From positions 372,001 through 436,000 of the forward strand of contig NZ_JAJSAQ010000004.1 of assembly GCF_021729075.1 (NCBI RefSeq): 64,000 nucleotides of DNA. The letters run 5' to 3'. The notes under the pieces were generated by a model. It worked only from the letters and a program-made list of their open reading frames with translations. It searched no databases and was not told the DNA's origin. This document shows positions 43,559 through 52,335 of the stretch, piece after piece. Both the position numbers and the translations under genes were made by a program. The stretch's first letter is position 1, and every line of letters begins with the position of its first letter. The stretch is from Microbulbifer guangxiensis (lineage in GTDB: Bacteria > Pseudomonadota > Gammaproteobacteria > Pseudomonadales > Cellvibrionaceae).

Positions 43559-44046
43559 GTCTTCCCAATCCGCGCACCACTTTCCTGCTGGTATTCCTGT
43601 CGGTTGTCTTCCTGCTCGGCGCCGCTTTTTATCTCGAGTACGTGCAGGGCCTGGAGCCCTGTCCCCTGTGCATTACCCAGCGGGTCATGCTGCTGGGCGT
43701 GGGCCTCGTCTCCCTGATCGCCTTCCTGCACAACCCGGCCGTTATCGGCCGGCGCTTCTACGGCCTTCTGGTCTCCCTGTGGTCGCTGGGAGGGCTGTAT
43801 TTCGCCGGTCGCCAGTTGTGGCTGCAGAGCCTGCCTGCGGACCAGGTCCCCGCCTGCGGCCCCGGCATCAGCTACATGATCGACGCTTTCCCGGTCGGGG
43901 AAGTGATCAAAACGCTCCTGACCGGCGATGGCAACTGCGCTGAAGTGCAGTGGACCTGGCTGGGCCTGAGCATTCCCGGCTGGTCCGCGGTCGGCTTCAC
44001 CGGCCTGATTGCCTTCGGGGTCTGGCAGGCTTTCCGCAAGCCATAA
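43555..44046 (+). CDS. dsbB: Disulfide bond formation protein DsbB
   Basis: A 163-residue inner-membrane protein that reoxidises DsbA and passes electrons to ubiquinone. Four membrane helices are visible. Two redox pairs are present: CPLC (Cys36/Cys39) near the first helix, and Cys101 and Cys128 in the second periplasmic loop (PACGPGISYMI ... GDGNCAEVQW). Arg48-equivalent quinone contact falls in TQRVML. Its ATG overlaps the acpH stop. In P. aeruginosa a dsbB homolog also sits near algQ. Confidence 0.95.
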   Translation: MSLPNPRTTFLLVFLSVVFLLGAAFYLEYVQGLEPCPLCITQRVMLLGVGLVSLIAFLHNPAVIGRRFYGLLVSLWSLGGLYFAGRQLWLQSLPADQVPACGPGISYMIDAFPVGEVIKTLLTGDGNCAEVQWTWLGLSIPGWSAVGFTGLIAFGVWQAFRKP

Positions 44047-44059
44047 CGCCCGTCCTCCG

Positions 44060-44458
44060 TTGTACCGGCCACCCGCACCCGTCGAGCGCGTCTGCCAGTG
44101 GCTGGCGGGTGCCCTGATTCTGCTCCTGTGTGAGCGCCTGGGCGGTGCCCTGAGCCAGTGGCTCTCGCTGCCAATCCCCGGCGCCGTGCTGGGCATGCTG
44201 CTGCTGTTGTTCGGACTGATGGCTTACGGCAGTGTGCCACGGGGTCTGGCAGAGGTGAGCGGACTGCTGTTGCGCTCGCTGGCATTGCTGTTCCTGCCCG
44301 CTGCGGTCGGGGTTTATTTCCTGCGCGACCTCTCTGCCGCCGACTGGCTGGCACTGCTGGGGGCCACCATCGTCGGCACCCTACTGAGCTTCCTCCTCAC
44401 AGCCCTGCTGCTGCGCAATTTGCTCGACAAGAAGCCGGGGAGAGAGACCGGTGATTGA
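44060..44458 (+). CDS. LrgA/CidA-family membrane protein
   Basis: A 132-residue membrane protein with four hydrophobic segments. The family motif LSLPIPGAVLGMLLLLFGL is clear, followed by LLLRSLALLFLPAAVGVYF and a charged end. LrgA/CidA proteins resemble holins and act with LrgB/CidB, modulating murein hydrolases and also pyruvate/overflow-metabolite traffic. The start is uncertain: I use the TTG at 44060, but a TTG at 44009 inside dsbB is possible; no ATG is available. The last 8 bases overlap lrgB. Confidence 0.82.
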   Translation: MYRPPAPVERVCQWLAGALILLLCERLGGALSQWLSLPIPGAVLGMLLLLFGLMAYGSVPRGLAEVSGLLLRSLALLFLPAAVGVYFLRDLSAADWLALLGATIVGTLLSFLLTALLLRNLLDKKPGRETGD

Positions 44459-45137
44459 GTCCCTCGCCTCGACGCCCTTTGTCCTCGCGCTCAACCTGGT
44501 GGCCTTCCTGCTCGGCCTGGCGCTCTACCGGCGCACCGGAACGCCCCTGTTGCACCCGATCGTCGGCGCCAGTGCGTTCACCGCAGCCTGCCTGTGGCTG
44601 TTGCAGATTCCCTACGACCATTACCAGGACGCCAGTGGACTGCTGTATGCATTGCTGGGACCGGCCGTCGTGGCACTGGCGGTACCGCTGCGCCAGAACC
44701 TGCCGATCGTGCGCCGTGCTGCCTGGCCGCTGCTGGTGACCCTTGCCGTGGGCGCGGCACTGGCACCGGCTGCGGGAGTGCTGATCGCACTGCTGCTCGG
44801 CGCTGCCGAACCCGTCGCGCTGGCTCTGGCCGGCAAAGCGGTCACCACACCCATCGCCCTGGGCCTGGCGGAAAAAGTCGGAGCAGCGGCCAGCCTGACC
44901 GTGGGCATTGTCGTTTTCAGCGGAGTGGTCGGCGCCGTGCTGGGTCCGCCGCTGCTGGCCCGGCTCGACATCCGCGACCAGCGGGTGCTGGGTTTCGCCC
45001 TGGGCATCAATGCCCACGCCATCGGCACAGCGCGGGCGCTTGAAATCAGTGCACTTTGCGGTGCTTTTGCCGCACTGGCCATGGGACTGTGCGGCGCACT
45101 CACGGCCGTGGTTCTGCCCCTTTTGATCACGCCATGA
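44451..45137 (+). CDS. LrgB/CidB-family membrane protein
   Basis: A 228-residue membrane protein of the LrgB family with a GTG start overlapping the lrgA-like stop. Typical features include LGPAVVALAVPLRQNLPIVR, ALAGKAVTTPIALGLAEKVG and ALGINAHAIGTARALE, the most conserved stretch of the family. It partners the upstream LrgA-like protein in the inner membrane. Confidence 0.92.
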   Translation: MIESLASTPFVLALNLVAFLLGLALYRRTGTPLLHPIVGASAFTAACLWLLQIPYDHYQDASGLLYALLGPAVVALAVPLRQNLPIVRRAAWPLLVTLAVGAALAPAAGVLIALLLGAAEPVALALAGKAVTTPIALGLAEKVGAAASLTVGIVVFSGVVGAVLGPPLLARLDIRDQRVLGFALGINAHAIGTARALEISALCGAFAALAMGLCGALTAVVLPLLITP

Positions 45138-45158
45138 TGCTGGAGACGGGAGCGCATT

Positions 45159-45184
45159 CTGGCGGCCAATGCCGCCAGTTTCTT
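45159..45184 (+). terminator. Rho-independent terminator of lrgAB
   Basis: CTGGCGGC (45159-45166) pairs with GCCGCCAG (45171-45178) around CAAT and is followed by TTTCTT. It lies 21 bases past the LrgB stop. Confidence 0.75.
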
Positions 45185-45294
45185 GCCGGCGGCGGGTCAA
45201 TCACCTATCTTCCAATGACGTCTTCCGATCGCCGTTGAAGGGACTGTCGGCCGGCGCATGGACAGTAGTAAAAGGAATAACAGGAAGCCCGGAG

Positions 45295-45762
45295 ATGCTG
45301 GAAAATTGTAAGTCTGCGCGCGAGCGCTGGGGTGGGGTAAGCGAGATCATCGACCGCTGGTTGCAGTCGCGCCAGGCTCTGATCGTCAGCTTTTGTAATC
45401 TGTCCGGCAAAAAGACCTTTGCCGATGGTGACACTGAATCCGAAGAGCAACTGCGCGAGCTTTGCCAGAACCTCGTGGACTACGTTTCCGCCGGGCACTT
45501 TGAAGTCTATGAACAGCTGGTGCTCGAGGGCCAGGCGTTTGGCGACCAGAACGGCCTGGAAAAGTCCCGTGAACTCTACCGTGAAATCGATGCCACCACC
45601 GACGTTGCCGTCGACTTCAATGACAAGTACCTGGAAACCGACGACCTGTCCAGCCTGCCCTCCGACCTGTCCCAGCTGGGCGAGGCACTGGAGACCCGCT
45701 TTGCCTCGGAAGACCGCATGATCGACGTGCTGCATACCGCGCACAAAAACCAGATTGCCTGA
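45295..45762 (+). CDS. rsd: Regulator of sigma 70, Rsd/AlgQ family
   Basis: A 155-residue cytoplasmic helical protein that binds RpoD and frees core polymerase for other sigma factors; in Pseudomonas, AlgQ controls alginate and siderophore genes. The start MLENCKSARERWGGVSEIID and RWLQSRQALIVSFCNLSG match AlgQ closely; AGGAAGCCCGGAG precedes the ATG. The middle CQNLVDYVSAGHFEVYEQL and the end MIDVLHTAHKNQIA fit the family. The neighbourhood (dsbB, FKBP, algP) is the alg cluster of P. aeruginosa. Confidence 0.95.
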   Translation: MLENCKSARERWGGVSEIIDRWLQSRQALIVSFCNLSGKKTFADGDTESEEQLRELCQNLVDYVSAGHFEVYEQLVLEGQAFGDQNGLEKSRELYREIDATTDVAVDFNDKYLETDDLSSLPSDLSQLGEALETRFASEDRMIDVLHTAHKNQIA

Positions 45763-45824
45763 AAAGGGCAGCAAGCATCCGCCTGCTCCTCGAAGGTCCT
45801 GTCCGCAGGACGGGACAAGGCAAT

Positions 45825-45855
45825 AAAAAAGGGCGAACCGAAGTTCGCCCTTTCT
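45825..45855. terminator. Bidirectional terminator between rsd and the FKBP gene
   Basis: GGGCGAAC (45832-45839) pairs with GTTCGCCC (45844-45851) around CGAA, with AAAAAA before and TTT after, so it can end both convergent genes. Confidence 0.9.
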
Positions 45856-45877
45856 GGTTCAGCCTGACATCAGCGAC

Positions 45878-46693
45878 TCACTGCTCGGAATCCGCCTCAT
45901 CAGACTGCGCTTCCTCGCCACCCTCTTCTTCGCCAGAGGCTTGCGGCTCACTGCTCTCACCACCGACATTGGCCTTGTGCAGCTCAACCTCAAAGATCAG
46001 GGTCTCGTTGGGGCCGATCAGGCCACCGGCGCCGCCCGGGCCGTAGGCCAGTTCCGAGGGGATGTAGAGCTCCCACTTGGCGCCTTCCTTCATCAGCTGC
46101 AACGCCTCGGTCCACCCTTTGATCACGCCACCGACGGGGAACTGCACCGGCTCGCCACGGGCATAGGAGCTATCAAACTCGGTGCCGTCGATCAGCGTAC
46201 CGCGGTAATCCACCTCGACGGTGCTGTCCGCAGTGGGGGAATCGCCGCTGCCCTCGCGCACCACTTTGTACTGCAGGCCGGAGTCAGTCACGACCACGCC
46301 GTCTTTCTTGGCATTCTCGTCGAGGAACGCCTTGCCTTTTGCCGCGTTATCTTCCGAGGCCGCCTTGAACTCCTCTTCCTGCTTTTGCAGCATCTCCTGC
46401 TGCTTGCTCTGCATTTCCTCCTGGAAAACAGCGATTACCTGCTGCTTGTCTTCATCGCTCAGGCGGGAATCCCGGTCATTGGCCACGTCGTCGAGCGCCA
46501 TCAATACTACCTGCGGATCCAGGGTGACATCCTGGGACTTGAGCCGCTTGGCCATGTCTTCGGCGATAATATAGCTAACCTTCTGCTCCTGGCTCTCCAG
46601 TGCCACCTCAGAGGTTGCGCCGGAATCCTGCTTGCTACAGCCAGCCAGAGAAAGGCCAATGGCAACCGCAGCAGCCAATCGATATTTATTCAT
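45878..46693 (-). CDS. FKBP-type peptidyl-prolyl isomerase, lipoprotein
   Basis: A 271-residue FkpA/Mip-type protein with a lipoprotein signal (SLAGC, Cys19). The helical dimerisation domain spans about 30-120 ([20 protein letters not shown]), and the FKBP catalytic domain 130-245 ([73 protein letters not shown]). A Glu/Asp-rich tail of about 25 residues follows. It folds outer-membrane or periplasmic proteins. The neighbouring order matches P. aeruginosa PA5254. Confidence 0.94.
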   Translation of the reverse strand: MNKYRLAAAVAIGLSLAGCSKQDSGATSEVALESQEQKVSYIIAEDMAKRLKSQDVTLDPQVVLMALDDVANDRDSRLSDEDKQQVIAVFQEEMQSKQQEMLQKQEEEFKAASEDNAAKGKAFLDENAKKDGVVVTDSGLQYKVVREGSGDSPTADSTVEVDYRGTLIDGTEFDSSYARGEPVQFPVGGVIKGWTEALQLMKEGAKWELYIPSELAYGPGGAGGLIGPNETLIFEVELHKANVGGESSEPQASGEEEGGEEAQSDEADSEQ

Positions 46694-47162
46694 GAAGATT
46701 GTCTCTTAGTCCGTGGTGTATTTATTTTTGCGTTAAACGGTCGTGCCGGGAGACCCTGCCCGATCCGTTACCGCCCGCATCCTTAGTAAGTCCAGTGGGC
46801 GGCAGGTTCCCGGCAAGTCTAACCTATGGCCCGCGGCACTGCACACCGGTCCGTTTCCGCCTGTCCGGCTACACTTCTGGCTGGCAGGGCTGGGATCGGG
46901 TAAGGGTGCCGGGCCCCGACCGCAGGAAGTGAATGGATTCACTATTTTTCGTGTTTTTTCCGTGCCCGACAGGGATGCACTTCACAAACAACAACGCTAT
47001 TATCCCTGCTCGAGCTGCTGTTGTTCTGAATCGCAGAGGTGGACGAACGAGTTCGGGACAACGGTTCAGTGCACGAACCAGGGATCGCGGCAATCGCCGC
47101 AAGTTCGCCGGAGGTCCGTTCCGGCCGCACCGAATCGATAATAAACCTCAGGATATTCACTC
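46694..47162. other. Intergenic region, 469 bp, upstream of algP
   Basis: It lies between divergent fkpA-like and algP genes and must hold both promoters. A TATTAT at about 46997 could be a -10 for algP, giving a 150-base leader. Short frames on both strands have no protein-like character. No structured RNA was recognised. Confidence 0.4.
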
Positions 47163-48089
47163 ATGGCTGCCAAACGAAAAGCTGTCAAAAAAGCTGTCAA
47201 CCCGGTCGCAGACCTGGAAGCACAGATTGCAAAACTCACCGCTCAACTGGACAAGGCGCGCACCAAGCAGGCTGCCGATGCCGCCAAAGAAACCCAGAAA
47301 ACTGCCAAGGCCCTCACCACGGCAAAGAGCAAGCTGAGCAAGGCCAAGGAACAACTGGCGAAGGCACGCACTGCACTTCGCAAGAGCAAGACCGCCGCTG
47401 CGCAGAAGCGGGTCGATGCCGCCGGTAAAAAAGTCGAGCAGCTCCAGGCCACCGCCGACCAGGCCAAGGACGCGGCCGATCAGGCCAAGCAGGCCGAAGC
47501 CGCAGCCAAACATGAGCTGAAGGCGGCCGAAACCATTGCCAAGGCTGCAGCCAAGGCCGAGAAAGCGGCAATGAAAGGTACTGCCAAGAAGAAGACAACC
47601 CGCAAGGCTGGCAGCAAGAAAGCGACGGCCAAAACTGCGACTACCAAGCAGCCGGCGGCGAAGAAGGCAAAGGCCAAAAAAGCCGCTGCCAAGAAGGTCG
47701 CCACCAAGAGCGCGGCCCCCAAAGCGGCCAAAAAATCTGCGACCAAGAAGGCCTCTGCAGGCAAGTCGACCGAAGCAAAAACCGCAGCCAAGCCGGCGGC
47801 AAAAAGAGCCGTAAAGAAAGCGCCGACCAAGGCAGCGGCTGAAAAGCCGAGCACTGCGAAAACCGAGGAGAGCAAGGCAGCTACGCAGAAGCCCGCCGAG
47901 CCCAAGCCGGCAGCGGAGCCGCAGAAGCCTGAGGCCGCACCAGCGAGCGGTGCCCCCATCCTGGGTAAGACCCCGGAGGTTCGCCCTTTCGGAACCCCCA
48001 AGCCGGTGGAACACAAGCCGACGCCGAGCATTACTCCGGCGACTCCGGCCAACAGCCTGTTCTCCAGCGAGGATCCCAGTGACAAGTAA
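47163..48089 (+). CDS. algP: Histone H1-like Lys/Ala/Pro-rich regulator AlgP
   Basis: A 308-residue, very basic low-complexity protein. Residues 10-140 form an Ala/Lys/Gln coiled coil (DLEAQIAKLTAQLDKARTKQ); 140-275 contain KPAA/KKA-type repeats like the eukaryotic H1 tail; the end is Pro-rich (SGAPILGKTPEVRPFGTPKP). This is the layout of Pseudomonas AlgP (AlgR3), which binds DNA and affects alginate genes. The order rsd(algQ)-FKBP-algP supports the call. Repeat number is expected to vary between strains. Alginate genes are not in the window. Confidence 0.88.
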   Translation: MAAKRKAVKKAVNPVADLEAQIAKLTAQLDKARTKQAADAAKETQKTAKALTTAKSKLSKAKEQLAKARTALRKSKTAAAQKRVDAAGKKVEQLQATADQAKDAADQAKQAEAAAKHELKAAETIAKAAAKAEKAAMKGTAKKKTTRKAGSKKATAKTATTKQPAAKKAKAKKAAAKKVATKSAAPKAAKKSATKKASAGKSTEAKTAAKPAAKRAVKKAPTKAAAEKPSTAKTEESKAATQKPAEPKPAAEPQKPEAAPASGAPILGKTPEVRPFGTPKPVEHKPTPSITPATPANSLFSSEDPSDK

Positions 48090-48575
48090 CTACTTTGTCA
48101 CTGCACGGTAATCCGATATCAGGCCCGCCCAGCGGGCCTGATCTTTTTGTGGGATACCGTATTGTTGCCCCGCCAGCACCAGCGGTGAGCGCTCGCCGGG
48201 CCAGTGCTCCTGCTCAATCCTCCACAGCGCCGCCAGCTGACGCTGTTCCAGCCGCAATTCGCCCCTCTTGCACCAGGCATAGAGGCGCTCAGTGTGCGGC
48301 CGCATGCTGCCCACCCAGCGGCGCAGTTGCCTGACACTGCCGATCATGTGCCGGCGTGGCGCCAGCCCCCGTTCGGCAACCCGCCAGCCCTCTTCGCTCA
48401 GCGGCCGGCCATCCAGTTCCCGGTAGCTCGCCCACAACAGAAGGCATACATCTGCGCCGTAGCGATCCTGGCACTGCAACAGGAATGGGGCCACTTCAGC
48501 GTGTCCATAAAAGTCCAGGCTGAATGCCCAAAGCGGGTTTTCGAGGGAGCTTGATACAGGTTCCGGTCGGGTCAT
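48090..48575 (-). CDS. TIGR02444 family protein (DUF2390)
   Basis: A 161-residue protein from the ATG at 48575 (MTRPEPVSSSLENPLWAFSL); the longer frame adds unconserved residues. The family pattern ENPLWAFSLDFYGHAEVAPF, then CQDRYGADVCLLLWASYREL and PLVLAGQQYGIPQ, is present. It is cytoplasmic, and its function is unknown. It is convergent with algP and divergent from the ABC-F gene, as in Pseudomonas. Its end shares sequence with the algP terminator. Confidence 0.88.
   Translation of the reverse strand: MTRPEPVSSSLENPLWAFSLDFYGHAEVAPFLLQCQDRYGADVCLLLWASYRELDGRPLSEEGWRVAERGLAPRRHMIGSVRQLRRWVGSMRPHTERLYAWCKRGELRLEQRQLAALWRIEQEHWPGERSPLVLAGQQYGIPQKDQARWAGLISDYRAVTK
48118..48148 (+). terminator. 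algP terminator, overlapping the convergent gene's 3' end
   Basis: ATCAGGCCCGC (48118-48128) and GCGGGCCTGAT (48132-48142) form a perfect 11-bp stem with loop CCA, followed by CTTTTT. The hairpin lies within the last codons of the TIGR02444 gene on the minus strand. Confidence 0.88.
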
Positions 48576-48732
48576 TGGGGGCCATCGCAATTCATGGTCA
48601 CAGGGCCTAAAATCCGGTCCGCTGAAATGGTTGCGACTGGTGCCGGCCCGCGTCGACAGGGTGCGGTACCCCGGAGAGCCCACACGCCACTTAGACTAGC
48701 ACTCTGGATCACCGCCGCGAGAGGTTTTTTCT

Positions 48733-50640
48733 TTGATTAATTTGCAAGGCGTCACCCTGCAGCAGGGCGGACGCGAGCTGTTGCGAAACGCAGACTGCCG
48801 GATCTTCCCCGGCCACAAGGTCGGCATCATCGGTGCCAATGGCTGCGGCAAGTCCACCCTGTTCCGCCTCCTGCTGGGTAAGCTGGAAAGCGATGCAGGC
48901 CGCGTCGAGGTTCCCGCGGGCTGGCGCCTCTCGCACATGGCCCAGGAGGTGGAGGCCACAGATCGCTCCGCACTGGACTATGTTCTCGACGGCGATGGCG
49001 AGCTGCGGCAGTTACAGAGCGCCATCGAGGCCGCGGAGGCTGCCGGCAGTCCCGATGGCCACGCGCTGGCGGAGCTGCATGAACGCATGGCGGCCATCGA
49101 TGGTTACAGCGGCCCGGCCCGGGCCGCACAGCTGCTGGACGGGCTGGGCTTCTCCCACCAGGACCAGCAACGACCCGTGAGCAGCTTCTCCGGTGGCTGG
49201 CGCATCCGCCTCAACCTCGGCCGCGCACTCATGTGCCCCGCAGACCTCCTGCTGCTGGACGAACCCACCAACCACCTGGACCTGGACGCGACCCTGTGGC
49301 TGGAGCAGTGGCTGCAGCGTTTTCCCGGCACCTTGCTGATCATCTCCCATGACCGCGATTTCCTCGATGCGGTGGTGGACGGCATCGTGAGTTTCGAGCA
49401 AGGCCAGCTGGTGCAATACAGCGGCAATTACACCGCTTTCGAGCGCGCCCGCGCGGAACGGCTCGCCCAGCAGCAGGTCCAGTTCGAGAAGCAGCAGGCA
49501 CAGCGGGCGCACATGGAAGACTTCGTGCGCCGCTTTCGCGCCAAGGCCACCAAGGCACGGCAGGCCCAGAGCCGCCTGAAGGCACTGGACCGGATGGCCC
49601 AGATCGCGCCGGCCCATGTGGATTCTCCATTCCGCTTCTCACTGCCGGCGGCGGAAAAGAACTCTGATCCGCTCATCGACCTGCGGGATTCCGACATCGG
49701 CTACGGTGAGCCCCCCGTGTTGCGCCACGTCCAGCTCGGCATCCAGCCGGGCCGACGCATCGGCCTGCTGGGTCCCAACGGCGCCGGCAAATCGTCGCTG
49801 ATCAAAACTCTCGCCGGCGAGCTGGCACCGCTGTCAGGCGAGCGCCTCTGCGGCGAGCACCTGGCCATCGGCTATTTTGCCCAGCACCAGCTGGAAGCCC
49901 TCGATATCAAGGCGTCTCCAGTGCTGCACCTGCAGCGGCTGACACCCGAGGCCAGCGAGCAGTCCCTGCGGGATTTCCTCGGCGGCTATGGCTTTGCCGG
50001 CGACCGGGCTTTCGAACCGGTGGCGGGTTTCTCCGGCGGCGAAAAGGCACGACTGGCCCTGGCCATCCTCGCCTGGCAGCGACCCAACCTGTTGCTGCTG
50101 GACGAACCGACCAACCACCTGGACCTGGAAATGCGCCACGCACTGACGCTGGCACTGGCGGAATTCTCCGGTGCGGTGGTGCTGGTTTCCCACGACCGCC
50201 ACCTGCTGGCCAATACCGTTGACGAGTTCCTGCTGGTGGCGGAAGGCCGCGCAGAGGTTTTCGATGGCGATCTGGAGGACTACAAACAGTGGCTGCTGAA
50301 CTTCAACCGCGAGCGGCGCCGGCGCGAGGAATCGGCAGCAGACGAGAGCCGCCCGGTAGAGGATCGCAAGGAACAACGCCGGGCGGCGGCTGCACTGAGG
50401 GAAAAGCTCAAACCGCTCACCAATCGCCTCAAGCAGGTGGAAAAGGCCATGGCCAGGGCGGAGGAGACACTTGCCGGGCTGGAACAGCAACTCGCCAATG
50501 AAGACCTGTACAGCGGTGGCCAGCAGGAGGAGATCGCCCGCCTGAACCGGGCGCAGGCGGAGCAGCGGGAGGCCCTCGACACCCTGGAAATGGAGTGGCT
50601 GGAAATCAGCGAGACGCTCGAGCAGGCCCGCAGCCAGTAA
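48733..50640 (+). CDS. ABC-F family ATPase (YheS type)
   Basis: A 635-residue soluble protein with two ABC ATPase domains and no membrane part, starting at a TTG (MINLQGVTLQQGG) with GAGAGG upstream. Walker A motifs are GANGCGKST and GPNGAGKSS, signatures FSGGWRIRLNLG and FSGGEKARLALA, both followed by LLLDEPTNHLDL. The linker (FVRRFRAKATKARQAQSRLK) and C-terminal coiled coil match E. coli YheS throughout. ABC-F proteins act at the ribosome E site. The neighbour order matches P. aeruginosa PA5252. Confidence 0.95.
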   Translation: MINLQGVTLQQGGRELLRNADCRIFPGHKVGIIGANGCGKSTLFRLLLGKLESDAGRVEVPAGWRLSHMAQEVEATDRSALDYVLDGDGELRQLQSAIEAAEAAGSPDGHALAELHERMAAIDGYSGPARAAQLLDGLGFSHQDQQRPVSSFSGGWRIRLNLGRALMCPADLLLLDEPTNHLDLDATLWLEQWLQRFPGTLLIISHDRDFLDAVVDGIVSFEQGQLVQYSGNYTAFERARAERLAQQQVQFEKQQAQRAHMEDFVRRFRAKATKARQAQSRLKALDRMAQIAPAHVDSPFRFSLPAAEKNSDPLIDLRDSDIGYGEPPVLRHVQLGIQPGRRIGLLGPNGAGKSSLIKTLAGELAPLSGERLCGEHLAIGYFAQHQLEALDIKASPVLHLQRLTPEASEQSLRDFLGGYGFAGDRAFEPVAGFSGGEKARLALAILAWQRPNLLLLDEPTNHLDLEMRHALTLALAEFSGAVVLVSHDRHLLANTVDEFLLVAEGRAEVFDGDLEDYKQWLLNFNRERRRREESAADESRPVEDRKEQRRAAAALREKLKPLTNRLKQVEKAMARAEETLAGLEQQLANEDLYSGGQQEEIARLNRAQAEQREALDTLEMEWLEISETLEQARSQ

Positions 50641-50664
50641 CGCCCCTAATCACCCAAAAACGGG

Positions 50665-51474
50665 CTACTCAGGGCAACCTTCCTCGGTCACCGCCACGCC
50701 ACCCTGTGTGCGCGGGCAGCGATCGAGGTAGTCCGGCACACCGTCATAATCGCCATCCAGCGGGCAGCCGTCGGGCCCTACAGCCAACCCCGGCGGCGTC
50801 TGCGGGCAGCGATCGACGCCGTCCACGTAGCCATCGGCGTCGGTATCCCGCACCACCAGCGGATACTCGGCCCATTGATAGCCGATGGCCACCGACAGGA
50901 ATCCGTCGATACCTCCCTCTTCGACGCCCTGAAAGGCGCGGATATCGGCTCGTGTCTGCCAGCGGGGCCCCAACTGGTATTTCAGGCCGAAGCCGGCATT
51001 CACCATGGTCTGGCGCCGGTGCCAGTCGCTCTCGAACTCTTCCGGGTCGTCCGGACCGAAGGAACCGTTGTACTCGATGCGGACTTCACCGACACCAACA
51101 GCGACATAGGGTTGCCAGACACAGGGCGCACCGCAGAAGCTGCCCAGAAAGTGGTAGAAGAGGTCCACATGGTAGTTGTAGACATCCACTTTCTCGTCGA
51201 TGTCCTTGATGTCGGCACTGAAATAGTCGATCGCCCCCTCCATGGCCCAGCGATCGGTGATGCTGTAGCCGAAGCCACCGCCACCACCCGTGGTATCACT
51301 GAGCTCCAGGTCGAATTGCTCAAAGGGCGTGCCGTCCAGGCGAGAACTGTCGATCCAGTAACGCCCGCCATTCAGGTAGAGGTTGAAGGTGGTCTCCGGG
51401 TCGGCGACCGCGACATCCGCCGCCAGGGCAAGCAGTGATGACAGGAGGAGAACAGACGGGCGACTTCTTGTCAT
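50665..51474 (-). CDS. Outer-membrane barrel with thrombospondin type 3 repeats
   Basis: A 269-residue protein from the ATG at 51474, GGAG upstream, with a signal peptide ending VAVA-DP. Residues 28-205 form an OmpA-like barrel (TFNLYLNGGRYW, GYSITDRWAMEGAIDYF, MVNAGFGLKYQLGPRWQTRA, FLSVAIGYQW). Residues 208-269 hold two calcium-binding TSP3 repeats (DTDADGYVDGVDRCPQTPPG and DGDYDGVPDYLDRCPRTQGG). Full OprF/OmpA proteins of this type continue with a peptidoglycan-binding OmpA domain, absent here. It may have lost it, or the TSP3 module may have its own partner. Confidence 0.88.
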   Translation of the reverse strand: MTRSRPSVLLLSSLLALAADVAVADPETTFNLYLNGGRYWIDSSRLDGTPFEQFDLELSDTTGGGGGFGYSITDRWAMEGAIDYFSADIKDIDEKVDVYNYHVDLFYHFLGSFCGAPCVWQPYVAVGVGEVRIEYNGSFGPDDPEEFESDWHRRQTMVNAGFGLKYQLGPRWQTRADIRAFQGVEEGGIDGFLSVAIGYQWAEYPLVVRDTDADGYVDGVDRCPQTPPGLAVGPDGCPLDGDYDGVPDYLDRCPRTQGGVAVTEEGCPE

Positions 51475-51558
51475 TGTGGGCTCCGGAAGTTCCTTGACCG
51501 GCTCGGGTCTGTTTGAAGATAGCAGACATTCCCGACCGCGCAACGCGCGCCAAAGCCC

Positions 51559-52275
51559 CTACTTCACCCGATACAGCAGATCCCATACACCATGACCGAG
51601 ACGCTGGCCGCGGCGCTCGAACTTGGTCTCCGGGCGGAATTCCGGCCGCGGGGCATACTGGCCGACGCCGGCGGTGTTCTCCAGCGCCGGTTCAGCCTCC
51701 AGCACTTCCAGCATGTGCTCGGCGTAATTTTCCCAGTCCGTGGCCAGGTGCATCAGGCCGCCGCTTTTCAGCTTGCTGCAGAGCAGGCGGATAAACTCCG
51801 GTTGCACGATGCGGCGCTTGTGATGCTTCTTCTTGTGCCAGGGATCGGGGAAATAGAGCTGGAAGCGGTCGAGCAGGTCGTCGCTGATGCAGTCATTGAG
51901 CACGTCGACGGCATCGGCCATATAGACCCGCAGGTTCCTCACACCCATTTTGCCGGCGTTGTTGATGAGCCGGCCGACACCCGGGGGATGCACCTCGATA
52001 CCGATAAAATCCTTGTCAGGCTCCGCTTCGGCCATGGCCAGCAGCGAGTCACCCATGCCGAAGCCGATTTCCAGCACCAGCGGCGCCTCGCGGCCGAAAG
52101 TGGCAACAGGATCCAGCGGCCCGTCGAACAGGGACAGGCCGTAGGTGCCCCAGTAAGTATCAAAGGCCCGGCGCTGGCCCTCGGTCATGCGGCCGGCGCG
52201 GATCACGTAGCTGCGGATGGATTTTTTCTTGTACTCGGTGCGGTAGGGAAAGTCTTCCGCCGACTCGTCTTGCAT
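51559..52275 (-). CDS. trmB: tRNA (guanine-N7-)-methyltransferase
   Basis: A 238-residue SAM enzyme that forms m7G46 in tRNA. Motifs: [16 protein letters not shown] (SAM site), [35 protein letters not shown] (catalytic PDPW and the basic tRNA-binding stretch) and [14 protein letters not shown]. Length is that of E. coli TrmB (239). It starts close to a DUF423 gene but with its own gap. Confidence 0.97.
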   Translation of the reverse strand: MQDESAEDFPYRTEYKKKSIRSYVIRAGRMTEGQRRAFDTYWGTYGLSLFDGPLDPVATFGREAPLVLEIGFGMGDSLLAMAEAEPDKDFIGIEVHPPGVGRLINNAGKMGVRNLRVYMADAVDVLNDCISDDLLDRFQLYFPDPWHKKKHHKRRIVQPEFIRLLCSKLKSGGLMHLATDWENYAEHMLEVLEAEPALENTAGVGQYAPRPEFRPETKFERRGQRLGHGVWDLLYRVK

Positions 52276-52335
52276 GGTTCACAACCCCTGTTGTGCAAGC
52301 GGTTCAGGATTCAGTCTAGGCCCGGCTGGTGGGTC

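Noticed and set aside
47039-47428. Frames overlapping the algP start region
   Set aside because: They run out of frame into the Lys/Ala-rich AlgP coding region; AlgP composition and synteny decide the frame.
47163-48089. Repeat-rich stretch considered as a CRISPR or tandem-repeat array
   Set aside because: The repeats are short, irregular codons for Lys/Ala/Pro in an intact reading frame; there are no equal-length spacers.
48723-48750. TTGATTAATTTGCAA considered as a third Anr/FNR box
   Set aside because: The right half does not match GTCAA/ATCAA, and the TTG is the ABC-F start codon.
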